In this document: in pieces, positions 1 to 11,356 of the stretch
Numbering within the stretch: the first letter of the stretch is position 1
How the letters are laid out: the number at the start of each line of letters is the position of its first letter
DNA from: Manihot esculenta
Taxonomy: Eukaryota; Streptophyta; Magnoliopsida; Malpighiales; Euphorbiaceae
Assembly: GCF_001659605.2 (NCBI RefSeq)
Contig: NC_035161.2
Span: 32,535,691-32,599,690 of the forward strand
Direction of reading: 5' to 3'
Length of the DNA stretch: 64,000 bases
Position numbers and translations under genes: made by a program
The notes under the pieces: generated by a model
Told to the model about the DNA's origin: nothing
Seen by the model: the letters and a program-made list of their open reading frames with translations, nothing else
Database searches by the model: none

Positions 1-1257
1 CCTCTTGCACACTGGAAAATCTGCGCCAGAACTGGAGCCACTACTCATTCCTAGACCTGACTTAAGCCTGTTCCAGAACTTGCCTCTCTTTCCTCTGAAT
101 CTCTCCCATCTCCTCTTACTTGCACTTGCTGTACTCTGTGAGGAGGAACCTGGTTTAGCACCAGAAGACTGTGCCTTAACTACACCTTGACTTATGGCAC
201 TGGCCTCCATCTTTCTAGCAGCATCCACAATAGAGTGGAAACTTTCCTTCTCCGCATGAAGAATCAAAGAGAAATACCTGGGATGAAGCCTTGTGGCATA
301 TCTCTTTGCCTTCTTCTGATCTGTATCATATGCCTGACCGACATATGGCAACAATTCCAGGAACTTATCTGTATACTCATCAACGCTCATCTCCTCCGTC
401 TGTCGCAACTGCTCAAACTCCACAACCTTTAGTTCCCTGGAACTGTCAGGAAAAGCCCATCCAGCAAATTCATTGGCGAACTCTTCCCATGTCATACTCT
501 CAAGTCTCGGGTCCACATAGTTCTTGAACCATTCTCTAGCTTTCTTACACTTTAACGTGAACCCTGCCATCTCAATGGCTCTACCATCATCTGCTCCCAA
601 CTCACTTGTTATCATTCTGACTGCACTGAGATACTCAAAGGGGTCATCTCCTGTATTGAATTTCGGAGCATCCAACTTTAAGTACTCGGTCATCTTCACC
701 TTACTTCCCCCTGAAGAACTGGGTTGCTGTACTTCCACAACAGGGGCTACTGGTTCAGGAGGTGGTGGTGGAGGAACTGGTTCCCTCACTTCAGGCTGTA
801 CTGGACTTGGATGAACAGGTGGGGGTGGATACATGTGATATGGTGGATAAAAAGCAGGATAGGGCATATATGGCATGTAGGGTGGATATGGGGCAAAACT
901 GGAGTAATCCGACGTGCCTCCCATCGGATACTCTGGGCCCTGTGGAAAGGGTGAATAGCCAAACCCCGAGGCCTGAACGCCTCCCTGGGACTCCCCCATA
1001 CCTTCTTCTGACCTTCCTACACCCATGCTTGCATCTCTACTCTGATCCTCTTCCCTCACACCTCTTTCTTCTACTGACCTTCCCCCTCTGCTTACTCCTC
1101 TCCTGCTCTCGTCAGAAGACCTTCTAGGGTCTCGTGACGTTCCTTCCCTGCTTGACCTGTGAGATCTTGCCCTTGGCAAGGCAGGTGGACGAGCAGCTGT
1201 ACCCTCACTTACGGGTGGGACTCCAGTCAATCTCGCGGATCGACGAGTTCCTCGCAT
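1..1257 (-). CDS. Ty3/gypsy gag polyprotein, 5' part (runs off the window)
   Basis: The minus strand is open from an ATG at 1257-1255 to base 1 (419 codons, no stop). The N-terminus is arginine- and serine-rich. A stretch rich in Pro, Tyr and Met follows at about residues 105-150. From about residue 180 comes a typical retrotransposon gag core, with features such as YLKLDAPKF, AREWFKNYV and TWEEF, as in the Retrotrans_gag family. The frame leaves the window at Cys-Lys-Arg, probably the start of a zinc knuckle. In such elements gag forms the particle that packages the RNA. The ORF starts about 220 bases after the primer-binding site of the adjoining LTR, as expected. I see no lesion in this part, so the element looks young. 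Protease, polymerase and integrase must lie to the left, outside the window. Confidence 0.85.
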   Translation of the reverse strand, partial: MRGTRRSARLTGVPPVSEGTAARPPALPRARSHRSSREGTSRDPRRSSDESRRGVSRGGRSVEERGVREEDQSRDASMGVGRSEEGMGESQGGVQASGFGYSPFPQGPEYPMGGTSDYSSFAPYPPYMPYMPYPAFYPPYHMYPPPPVHPSPVQPEVREPVPPPPPPEPVAPVVEVQQPSSSGGSKVKMTEYLKLDAPKFNTGDDPFEYLSAVRMITSELGADDGRAIEMAGFTLKCKKAREWFKNYVDPRLESMTWEEFANEFAGWAFPDSSRELKVVEFEQLRQTEEMSVDEYTDKFLELLPYVGQAYDTDQKKAKRYATRLHPRYFSLILHAEKESFHSIVDAARKMEASAISQGVVKAQSSGAKPGSSSQSTASASKRRWERFRGKRGKFWNRLKSGLGMSSGSSSGADFPVCKR

Positions 1258-1462
1258 CTTCACTCTCTGGGAAACAACAAACACATAAAACATCAGCAAC
1301 ACATCAAAACAAATGCACATGCATAACTCATGGCATTGCACATCAGCATATAGACAGGACTGACATCTTATCCTAGTGGACATGTTTTTCCTATGGTGCT
1401 TGACCTGCTAAACCTCTCTATGAGCCCAACTCTCTCTATAGGTCCGACCATATGAACCTAGG

Positions 1463-1474
1463 GCTCTGATACCA
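1463..1474 (-). other. Primer-binding site of the minus-strand gypsy element (initiator tRNA-Met type)
   Basis: On the minus strand the LTR ends in TGTTACA. After a three-base spacer comes TGGTATCAGAGC, the usual complement to the 3' end of plant initiator tRNA-Met. This fixes the orientation of the element (minus) and identifies 1478-3633 as its 5' LTR. Confidence 0.85.
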
Positions 1475-2103
1475 ATCTGTAACAGCCCGGAAACCGAACT
1501 GCCACCGGCACTAGGATCCAGATCGACTTAAGGTCGCCGGGACCCGTAGTAAGCCTGTTATCCTGTCTGTCTACCTGTAAAATCCCATACATGATCATAC
1601 ATTTGCTGTAAAAACATAAAACTTTTCTTCATTCCAAGGCTTAACCTGTGCATGCACTCTCTCTGTGCTCTACCAATCCCTACTAGAGCTCCTCATGGCT
1701 CTAGGCGGATCAATCTCATAATGTTAAGCCTGGTTTTGCTCATAAACATACAACAATAAAGAAACATACATAAACTGATCATGTGACTCCAAGGGATTAC
1801 AAGTCTTATAAATCAAGCACCATTCTATATACACTATACATATACATTATCTCTATACATTTACATGTCCACACTAGCTATTACACCACTCTGTACTCTT
1901 CCTGTACCCTGCTGAGTTCTCTCTGACCTCTGAACCTGCACAACTGAAATTAGGGGAGAGGGATGAGCTACGATAGCCCAGTGAGTAGAATAGGCAAATA
2001 CAGGTGATAAAACATGCTCTCATGGAATGCAACACAGAATCACATCACCTCGGCCGGACGGATCAAAACTCCCTCTATCTCATCTGGGGTACCTAAGTAC
2101 CAT

Positions 2104-2180
2104 GTGCCTGGTCCCCGTAGGGCTGTTCCAGGTCTTTCTGTGTGTGCCTGGTCCCCGTAGGGCTGTTCCAGGTCTTTCCT
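2104..2180. repeat. 40-bp tandem duplication inside the LTR
   Basis: Two direct copies begin at 2104 and 2144 and share the core GTGCCTGGTCCCCGTAGGGC followed by TGTTCCAGGTCTTT. The period is 40 bp. It lies in the middle of the 2.2-kb LTR. Confidence 0.85.
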
Positions 2181-2585
2181 CTGAGGGCTAATGAATCCTC
2201 ACGAAGTCCGTGCCGTCTCACATAAGCAATGTACAAGGAGCAGTGCCAAGTACAAGGATATATGCAATGCATCATCTTCGTGTACACTAATGCACTCACC
2301 CTAAAGCATAGTCATGATGCATGAAGCATGAGAAAATATCAGTTATCATATTAAAACATGAAGTTAAATTCCACTCACCTGTAGTTCTCTCTGAACTGAC
2401 TCTGCAGGTTCTGACTCTGGACTCACTGCTGATGTCCCTGATTCCTCTGGTCCGTACCTACACAGGTGGACTCAAATGAGGGACTAAACTCACTCAAGAA
2501 CATCTCTAAGAAACTCCCCAAAACCCCTCTAAACAATCCTCAAACCATCACATAAAACATGCAAAAGGAAGCTGGACAGGGCACT

Positions 2586-2831
2586 TTCGGCGGCAGGTTC
2601 GGCGGCCGAAACCCCACTCCAGAGACGAAACTCATGCATGTTCGGCGGCACCTTCGGCGGCCGAAGGTCTCGTCCAGAGACGAAACTCACACACTTTCGG
2701 CGGCCGAACTCCCTCTTTCGGCGGCCGAAAGTCCCTTTCTAAACCGAAAGCCTAGCTTTCGGGGGCAACCTTTGGCAGCCGAACTGCCTCCACAAAGGGT
2801 TCGGCGGCCGAACCTTCCTTCGGCGGCCGAA
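2586..2831. repeat. Cluster of short GC-rich inverted-repeat motifs in the LTR
   Basis: TTCGGCGGCCGAA (arms TTCGG/CCGAA around CGG) occurs at 2598, 2653, 2696, 2717, 2800 and 2819, with diverged copies between them. Two more exact copies and one variant lie at 3384-3454 near the LTR start in element orientation. The motif is CpG-rich in an otherwise moderate-GC LTR. No function is known to me; it could bind a protein, form hairpins or simply reflect local slippage. Confidence 0.8.
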
Positions 2832-3633
2832 CCTGGTTTTGCCCGAAGGGCAGAACCCTGCTCTGTTTCATGCAAACTTTGCCCAAAAACCTACCAACAT
2901 GCACATCAACTACTCCCAACTAGCATATATACATATATATGCACAAAGGGGTCTAAAACTATCCTAAAACCCCAAACAAACATAACACACAACACTTAAT
3001 CATGCTGGAACACCACAAAGCACCAAAAACCTCACCTAAACCTAAACATGCATACTACCCATACAAACTTCATAAAACCTTTCAAAATCATCAAAGAAGC
3101 TCAGGATCTTCACTTACCTCTTAAAAAACTTGAGGATGAAGGATCCCAACGTGGAGATATGAAGAAAAGCTCTTCCAAAGCTCCAAGCTTCAAAACTTGG
3201 TTCTTTTGCTCAAAACCTTCATAAATCACCAAACTCTTAAAACTCTTGAAAGATTTGATGAAAATCATGGAAAACATGAAAGTCAACGTAGGAGAGGCTG
3301 AAACTCACCTCTGGCTGCAAGTGGAGGAGAAATAACCTCCTTCCACCGACCCTTGGCCCTTTTATAGGTGGCTGGCCAGACCACCTTCGGCAGCCGAACG
3401 TGAAGCCGCAACCATGCAATGTTCGGCGGCCGAAAGTGACCTTCGGCGGCCGAACCTTTGCATTTCTCCCTTGTTGCTTTTCTTTCAAAACTCAAGTCTT
3501 TTAACCCTTCAAAACATGAAAACCAGTGAAAATACCTTGCAAAACATATGTATTACCCTTCTCGAGGGTTCCGACACCCGAGATTCCACCGGACTACAGG
3601 AATTCCGATGCCGGACTCGAGCCGGGTATTACA

Positions 3634-6600
3634 GAAAACTTTTCCCTTATCAGAAGCAGAGATAGATAAAGTCTTCAGTCTTAACGCCGGCCTGACTAGA
3701 GAGCAGAAAACTGAAGTAATGGCCCTAATCCGAGGTCACGCGTCAAGCTTTGCCTGGAAGCCGTTTGACATGCCTGGGATAGACCCAGAGGTGATGACCC
3801 ACAAGCTGAACGTCCTCCCAGAAGCTAGGCCGGTGAAGCAGAAGAAGAGGGAGGTGGGAAGAGAGAAGCAGCAGGCCACCAGGGAAGAGGTGCAAAAGCT
3901 AGAAGAGGCAGGGTTTATCAGGGAAGTGATGTACCCCCAATGGTTAGCAAATCTTGTATTAGTCAAAAAAGCCAATGACAAATATAGGATGTATATAGAC
4001 TTCACTGACCTGAATCAGGCATGTCCCAAAGATTGTTATCCCCTCCCTGATATTAATAAAATGGTCGACTCCACGGCCGGTTTTGATTATATGTCGTCTT
4101 TGGATGCAATGTTCGGTTACCACCAAATTCCAATGGACAGGTCGGATGAAGAGAAGACCTCGTTCATAACAGAAGATGGAACCTATTGTTACAGGGCCAT
4201 GCCTTTCGGGCTGAAGAATGCCGGGGCGACATACCAGAGGCTAATGAATAAAATCTTCAAAGATCAGATCGGCAGGAATGTCGAAGTATATGTGGATGAT
4301 ATGGTTGTGAAGAGTCCGACCTTTCAACAACACTTAAAAGACTTGAGGGAGGTGTTTGAAGTATTGGAGCAATATAGAATGAGGCTGAACCCGGCTAAAT
4401 GTACTTTCTTCATCAGAGGAGGAAAGTTCTTGGGATACATGGTGAGCGAAAAAGGCATCAAGCCCAACCCAGAGAAGGTAGAAGCTATTTTGAAAATGCC
4501 TGAGCCGACCTGCGTAAGGAATGTCCAAAGACTTACTGGAAGGGTAGTAGCACTCAATCGCTTCATGTCGAGGTCGGCTGAAAGATGCTTGCCATTCTTT
4601 AAAAAGCTGAGAAAAGTTTCAAATTTCGAATTGACCAAAGACTGTCGAGAAGTTTTCAAAGAGCTCAAAAGCTATCTTAGCTCGCCACATGTGCTCAGTA
4701 GTCCGTTGGAAGGAGAGGAGCTTCTGATTTACTTGTTAGCCTCAGAATAAGCTGTCAGTGCTGTGTTGGTAAGAGTAGAAGAAGAAGACCAAAAGCCAGT
4801 GTTTTACGTCAGTAAGGTGCTCAGAGATGCCGAGATCAAATATCTGAACATCGAGAAAATGGCCTATGCTCTGTTGCTGGTCGTCAGAAAATTCAGAGTT
4901 TATTTAGAAAGCCACCAAGGAGTAGTGATGACAGACCAGCCGTTGAAAAAGTTCCTCCATAGACCGGAAACGTCAGGTCGGATGCTTGCCTGGTCCATCG
5001 AGATTAGCCCTTACTGCTTAGAATACCAACCTCGAACCACCATAAAATCTCAAGCCCTGGCTGACTTCATAGCAGAGTGCTCTTTCAACGAAAAACAAGC
5101 AAAAATGGGTGAGTCATCTGCAGAAGCGTTGGAGAGCGGGAGAGAGAGGCAGCCCCCACAAGAGTTCAGCTGGAAGTTGTATGTGGATGGGGCATCCAGG
5201 GCTGGGGGCAGCGGTGCAAGAATAATGCTAAAAGGACCTTAGGGTTTCAAAGTCTGTTATGCTCTGCGTCTGGAATTCAAAGCCTTTAACAACGTAGCAG
5301 AATATGAAGCCCTGATAAATGGGATGCTAATTGCAAAGGAGGTAGGGGTAACTGATCTTAAAGTAAATAGCGACTCCCAGCTAGTAATCAATCAGATAAC
5401 AAGGGCATATCAGGCAAGAGACCAAACCATGCAGAACTATTTGGCGAAGGTAAAAGCCATAGAGGCCGAGCTCGTCGAACAGGGAATTATGGTACGGTAC
5501 CAGAGGATACCCCGGGAGGACAATGAGGAGGCAGACCTACTTAGCCGATTGTCTAAAGAGGAGCTGGAACAACTCCCTGACGAGTTATACATACAATACA
5601 TTAGCATACCTGCTTTTGACAAAATGGCCACTGTAATGCAGGTTGAGCAAGGCCAAAACTGGATGACCCATACCTGGAATACCTTGAGAAGGGAAAGCTC
5701 CCTGAAGACAAGGATGAAGCAAAGAAAATAGCTGCTCGAGCTGCCAATTACCAAGCAGTAAGGGGGACCCTATACAGAAGAGGGAAATCCCCTCCATGGC
5801 TCCGATGTGTAGGCCTAGACGAAGCAGTCAAGGTGCTAGAAGAGATACACCAGGGAATGTGTGGGACTCATGAGGGAGCAGGGACATTGGCGAACAAAAT
5901 TTTTAGACAAGGCTACTACTGGCCCACTGTCAAGAAAGAAGCTGAGGAATTTGTCCGAAGATATGGCATATGCCAAAGGTTCGCTAATGCCATCAACGTT
6001 CCAGCTACGCCTCAATCCAGCATATCCAGCCCATGGCCGTTCTCACAATGGGGCATAGATATCCTGGGACCTTTCCCTAAGACCATGGGGCAGAAGAAGT
6101 TTGTAGTGGTGGCCGTGGAGTACTTTTCAAAATGGCCAGAGGCAGAGGCAATCCCCACAATTACAGCCAGAAAGATGATAGACTTTGTCTGGGACAACAT
6201 CATATGCAGATTCGGGATACCAAGAGTGCTCATATCAGATAATGGCAAGCAGTTTGACTACAGAACCTTTAAAGAGTTCATAACGAACATGGGTATATGG
6301 CATAAATTCTCCTCGGTGGCCCACCCTCAGACCAACGGTCAAATAGAGGCCACTAACAGAGCTATCCTCCAGGGATTGAAGAAGCGACTGGATGGAGCAA
6401 AGGCAAACTGGGCAGAGGAACTCAACAGTATCCTGTGGGCACTCCAAACTACCCCCAGAACGTCCACCAAAGAGACACCTTTTGCACTCGAGTTTGGCGC
6501 TAAGGCGGTAGTTCCAATTGAGCTACAAGTCCCTATACATCGAGTGCATTTCAATGATGAGAACGCCAATAGTGATAAACTGAGAAGTAAGCTGGATGCC

Positions 6601-6894
6601 TTGGAAGAAGTCAGGGAGGAAGCCCAAGTCCGTACAGCCGCTTATCAACAAAGAGCGGCTCGTTATTACAATCAAAGGGTCAGGAAAAGAAGCCTGAAGG
6701 TTGGAGATCTGGCCCTGAGAAATCTGGAAGCTACTGGAAAGAGAGCGACAGTAGGAAAGCTGGTGCCGGCCTGGGTGGGTCCTTTCAGAATAATAAAAAT
6801 AGTCAAACCAGGAGTGTATCGAATCGAGGATATGCAGGGAAACCCTAAACCTCATGCTTGGAACATCCAACATTTGAAAAGGTACTTCCCTTAA
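3634..6894 (+). pseudogene. Tat-type gypsy pol: reverse transcriptase, dual RNase H, integrase (inactivated)
   Basis: Pol would copy element RNA and integrate the cDNA. The reverse transcriptase spans about 3890-4420, with FTDLNQACPKD, MPFGLKNAG and the catalytic YVDD. A connection/RNase H domain follows (YLNIEKMAYALL, DQPLKKFL). A second, archaeal-like RNase H starts near 5176 (YVDGASRAGGSGA) and continues with AEYEALI and NSDSQLVI; this duplication is typical of Tat. Integrase (about 5833-6580) shows D in GIDILGPF, D in SDNGKQF and E in GQIEATN. Breaks are an in-frame TAA (4748-4750), an in-frame TAG (5240-5242) and a frame change near 5667 consistent with loss of one base. In the integrase zinc finger, the usual first Cys of the C-x2-C pair is Tyr (RRYGICQRF). 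The ORF ends with TAA at 6892-6894. The first bases of the open frame before 3634 are LTR sequence, not pol. Confidence 0.9.
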
Positions 6895-7022
6895 GATGTT
6901 ACCAAATGTAAGAGGATTGATTGTATTTTAAAGCATGGGAATAAAGTAAACGTTGTTATTTGCCATAACCTACATTGCTTCCATTGAAAGAAACAGAAAG
7001 GAAAAATAAAACAGGCACAAAG

Positions 7023-7819
7023 GCGCAAGACCTCAGTGAGGTAGGTGACCGGCCTCCCCAAGTGCCCCCGGCACCACAAAACCGGCTAAGATGACGAAGC
7101 GACAGTAAGGCCACAGTGCCTGAATCTTGCGCAAGACCTCAGTGAGGTAGGTGACCGGGCTCCCCAAGTACCCCTGGCACCACAAAACCGGCTGAGATGA
7201 CGAAGTGACAGTAGGGCCACAGTGTCTGAATCTTGCACAAGACCTCAGTGAGGTAGGTGACCGGGCTCCCCAAGTGCCCTCGGCACCACAAAACTGGCTA
7301 AGATGACGAAGCGACAGTAAGGCCACAGTGCCTGAATCTTGCGCAAGACCTCAGTGAGATAGGTGACCGGGCTCCCCAAGTGCCCCCGGCACCACAAAAC
7401 CGGCTGAAATGATGAAGCGACAGTAAGGCCACAGTACCTGCATCTTGTGCAAGACCTTAGTGAGGTAGGTGACCGGGCTCCCAAAGTGCCCCCGCACCAC
7501 AAAATCGGCTGAGATGACGAAGCGACAGTAAGGCCACAGTGCCTGAATCTTGCGCAAGACCTCAGTGCGGTAGGTGACTGGGCTTCTCAAGTGCCCTCGG
7601 CACCACTAAACCGACTGAGAAGATCAAGCGACAGTAAGGCCACAGTGCTTGAATCTTGCGTAAGACCTCAGTGAGGTAGGTGACCGGGCTCCCCAAGTGC
7701 CCCCGGCACCACCAAACCGGCTGAGAAGATGAAGCGACAGTAAGGCCACAGAGCCCGAATCTTGCACAAGACCTCAGTGAGGCAGGTGACCGGGCTCCCC
7801 AAAGCGGCCCCGGCACCAC
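7023..7819. repeat. 106-bp tandem repeat array, about 7.5 copies, in the 3' untranslated region of the Tat element
   Basis: Copies begin (at AAGACCTCAGTG) at 7027, 7133, 7239, 7345, 7451, 7556, 7662 and 7768. The period is therefore 106 bp, with one unit of 105. Units differ by a few substitutions and small indels; the last is partial and ends near 7819. The array lies 130 bp after the pol stop. Tandem arrays at this position are known in Tat-type elements and have been proposed as seeds of satellite DNA. The minus strand is open across several units, but this reflects the repeat and not a gene. Confidence 0.95.
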
Positions 7820-8453
7820 GAATGGTGAAAACCACAGAGGCCAAAGGTGCCCAACCTAAGACACTCAAATCTGAACTAGGAAAACCAAGCAAGAAAGAGA
7901 ACCGAGCTCAGGAAGCTCAAGGACCAACTTAATGTTACAAATTCCCTCTAGCCCAAGGGGCAAATCAAAAGCATAGACTGACGAGTAAAACCATAGCCTC
8001 GGTCCCACTCAACGCAGGACGGAGAGCAAAGCATGGGAGTTAGGCTCGTCACATTAAAAGGTACATGATCTAACTTATTGTTATTATATAAAGGCTATAT
8101 GCCCAAGCTCATATTAACGAAATAATGAAAGAAAAATGAGGATGTCTTTGCAAGAATCATAAAAACTCGTGAGTTGAAAGTTCAGCCAACTGTTAAAAAT
8201 TGAGCTCAGGGTGGAGACCTGATATGATTGAACCCTACGGGAGATTAAGTAAACGTGTGGCTTAAAGGTTTTTATCTTCAAGGCAAATCCAGCTCGAAAA
8301 AGGCTCACAGATAGGAAAAATAGATTAAGTCTTTGACAGATTAAGCAACTCAGCTCAAATGGGAAAGACAAATAAGAACAAGAAGTAACTCAAACACAAA
8401 ACATATGCAAAAGACAAATTCTATTAAAGTAAAAGAAGAATTACAAATACTGT
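7820..8453. other. Tat element 3' region without recognised gene
   Basis: This stretch lies between the tandem array and the 3' end of the antisense ORF. It is A-rich, has no long ORF of convincing composition, and I recognise no motif. It is best regarded as untranslated element sequence. Confidence 0.5.
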
Positions 8454-11356
8454 TCAATCCTCTAAGACTATTGGAGGAAAAATTATCCTTAAAGGACTTA
8501 CATTCTTGGGAGCATCATTATTTACATCATTATCTACACTACTGCCTACAAAAGGCACAATTTCTCCTCCTTGGGGTCCAGCATCGCTTCCCTCAGGCTC
8601 ATCTTCCTCCCTCAGCTCAGCATCTTCTTTATGAGACCTAGTTGCAGTGTGAGGAACTCCTTTGGGCAAAGGTTTGTCATCCTCCCCGTAAAGCACCTCC
8701 TCGCCATCGAAGTCTTCCTTAGCAGCTCGGAGTTCAGCTAGCGGGGTGGAAGGGGCATACCTGGCTTCCTTCAAGCCTCACTTGAAATCGGAGATGAACA
8801 TGCGGAAGCCTTTGTGCCATATTGCATTCTTCATCTCGTCAGAGGCTTTAAATTTCGCAAGTCGCTCCTCGCAGGCCTCAGCTATCTTAACCTTCAACTT
8901 AGAAAAGTCCTTATAGCTTTGGAGACGAGCTTCACAGGCCTGTTCAATCTCCTTTTTTAGCTCTGCCGACTCCTTGTACTCCCTCAGCCGTTCCTCACAC
9001 TCCAACTGGACTCTGTCCTCAGCGTGCTTGGCATCCTCGAGCAAGGCTGAACACCTCTTTTTAAGAGCCTCGACTTCCTGGCAGAGATGCTGGTTTTGAA
9101 GTCTAGATGCCTCTGCTGCTAGAGCCATGTCTTTTTCATTATCAGCATGCATGGTCAGTTCTTGCTCGAGGACCACAACCCGAGCTAGGACTTCGTCTCT
9201 CTGAGCCCGCACGACATCAAAATTTGCCTTCAATAACTCGTGTTGGTGCCGGGCCTCATCCCTTTGCTCACGGCCTCATCCCTCTCCTTTTGAGCTTCTT
9301 CTAAGGAGGACAGCTGCTCCAAGGCCTCATCACGACGGACCTCCGCAGCAGCTGCCCTCTTATTAGCCCCCTCCAGAGCCTCCTTGGTATGGGCCAGCTC
9401 CTCCCGAAGGGTCTTCATATGCTCCTGAGCTGCTGCAAGGTGACCCCGGGCATCGTTGGTCGCAGTCAGATTCTCTTCAAGGCGCGCCTCCTCGATCCGA
9501 CGGTCTACTGTACTCCGAGTGGACTCGTCGCGGGCGTCCACCTCCATAAAGAGGCCCATCAACTAGCATGGAAAGAAAAATATTAGAATGACAGGCAACA
9601 GAAGTCAAAAGAAATAATTCAAAAGTAAGAAGAACAGCTCACCATCAGAAGCATCTCCCTAATTGTGCCTCCGAGCTCCTCCAGAGTCCGAGACCGGAAT
9701 GCTACTTGCTCTCGTGTAGAACTCGCCAAAAGGCCAGTGAGAGCAAGCAGACGAGGATCCGAAGCTTCTGTGGTCCCGCCAAACATCTGCTCCCGCAAGA
9801 TCTCTACAACAACGCTCGCCGGAGATTGGTGAGTGATATCCTCCGCGTTCATAATATCGTTGTCGGGGGCAGACAGCAGAGGCACCACATAAGTTTTCTC
9901 CTTCTCAAGAGGAGGCAGAGCTGGAGCTGGTCTCTTGGAGGTCCGGGACTTCTTAGAAGCAGGAGCCGGGGTAGGAACTTTAGAAGGAGGAGGACGCTTG
10001 CTCCCGGCCCCCTTCACAGCGCCCTTAGAGACAACTTCATTAATTGGCCCGGGCTCCCCCTCCTCGATAACAGGGGCGACCTCAACAGAAGCCCCCTGGA
10101 CACTTTCACCAGCGGGGATAATCTCCATCCCCCCTTCAGGAACCCTCTCATCAGTTGTAGAGGTCTCGAGCCTCTCCTCGGAAACATCCCCAGAAGGCAA
10201 AGCAGAATCTGCCCTCACCAGTTCGGTGCCTTCAGTGGTCCTGGCAGTAACCTTTGGAGCCTTCTTTGTCCCCGCAGTAGAGGTCTGTGGGGACCTGGGG
10301 GCTTGAGCAGATTGGGGAGCCGAACTTGACCCGCTACGGCGGGGAGGTCTAGAGGTCCTAACACCTCGAGAGCTTGGCCTGGAAGCTCGAGAAGGAACCA
10401 GAGCTGGAGCAGCAGGTCGGCCAGCCGACCTGGAGGAAATGACTTTAGCAGCCCTCTGGGTAGTCTCTCCCACCGATCGCCCAGCTCGGAGGGCATCTAG
10501 AGCAGCGTTCATGCTCTCCCGTGACAGAGTAAAGTTCTTAGGAGCTTTAATCTTCTCCATTTTTGATTGAGAAGCTGCAAAAACATCACATCAACACAAG
10601 TTAAGCATCCCTCAAGAAAGGTTAAAAGAGGAGAAACAAAGCAATTAAACAAAATATTATACCCACGTCCTTAATGTCCCGAAGATTGGACACGAACATA
10701 CATTTTTTGACATCATATTTCCTTTCAACGGAAATCAGTCGAAGGTACCCGACCTGCTCGGTAAGGCTTAGCTGGGGCGGGTCATTGCAGCCTAAAGGGA
10801 CATCCTCCCAGGAGAGATCCACCTCCCAGGATAGCCCAGAGTCCTTCTTCAGCTCGACCACTGCGAACCCCTCCACCCAGCCTTTTATCGAGTCTTTGTG
10901 ACCCGTAAAGATAGACAGCCCTCCACGAGGGGCAAAATAATAAAAACTTTGGCTTGCTCTGACTAGCCTAAAGAAAGTGACGAACAGAAGCACTGTGGGT
11001 GTGAACCCCCAGCTCAGACAGACTGACTCAAAGGAACACATGAACAAAATCAAATTTGGGGTTAGCATCCGAGGGGTTATCTCGAAGTATCGGAAGACCT
11101 CGATGAAGAAGGGAGAGAAGGGAAAGGTTAAACCGTATTCCCTTTGTTTGGCAAAGAAGACCAAGCTGAGGTCCTTCTGCAGGTCGATTAAACCAGAGGG
11201 AGGAGGATCGGGAAGAACAATCCTCTCATTCCGGTAAGGAGCCCGGATGTGAAAAAGGGGGGTATCCAGGTATTCCCTAGAAAAGAAGTTTTTAAGGGTG
11301 GATGGAGTGATGCTAGACTCTAGGTTAAGGACATCAGGGAGCTTTGGGCCTTCCAT
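8454..11356 (-). pseudogene. Spliced antisense ORF of the Tat element (Transposase_28-like, coiled coil)
   Basis: The gene runs against pol. Exon 1 is 11356-10663, exon 2 is 10574-9643 and exon 3 starts at 9562. Intron 1 (10662-10575) has GTATAA...TTTGCAG and intron 2 (9642-9563) has GTGAGC...CATGCTAG. Joining exons 1 and 2 gives 542 whole codons, and exon 3 continues in phase, which supports the splicing. Exon 1 (about 230 residues; YGLTFPFSPFFIEV, LSWGFTPTVLLF) resembles the putative gypsy-type transposon domain (Transposase_28) as I recall it. Exon 2 is rich in Pro, Ser and Arg, with basic stretches. Exon 3 is Glu/Lys/Ala-rich and likely coiled coil. The copy is broken by a frame change near 9255 and an in-frame TGA at 8780-8778. 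A GTAAGT at 8501 could be another donor; otherwise the frame ends at 8454. The function of such ORFs is unknown. Confidence 0.75.

Larger units (their letters stand above)
1478..3633 (-). mobile_element. 5' LTR (2156 bp) of a minus-strand Ty3/gypsy retrotransposon
   Basis: On the minus strand the segment starts TGTAATACCCGG and ends CGGGCTGTTACA, so it has TG...CA ends. It is followed by a primer-binding site and gag. Its length of about 2.2 kb suits long-LTR chromoviruses of the Tekay/Del type, but lineage cannot be proven without pol. It contains a 40-bp tandem duplication (2104-2180) and at least eight copies of TTCGGCGGCCGAA. The right edge at 3633/3634 interrupts the reverse transcriptase region of another element, so this is the younger insertion. 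The left partner of the target-site duplication is outside the window; the right one would be GAAAA (3634-3638). Confidence 0.85.

Noticed and set aside
5..1376. Several plus-strand ORFs of 60-120 codons
   Set aside because: They are shadows of the minus-strand gag, which is open along the whole stretch and has a recognisable gag core.
7023..7819. Regular repeats as a possible CRISPR array
   Set aside because: Units are contiguous with no unique spacers, and the context is a plant retrotransposon.
7033..7892. Series of overlapping minus-strand ORFs of similar sequence
   Set aside because: They come from the 106-bp tandem array; a repeat that happens to be open repeats its translation.
9706..10329. 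Plus-strand ORF of 207 codons
   Set aside because: It lies opposite exon 2 of the antisense Tat gene; the composition (Arg/Ser/Leu-rich) is that of a shadow frame and the opposite strand splices in phase.
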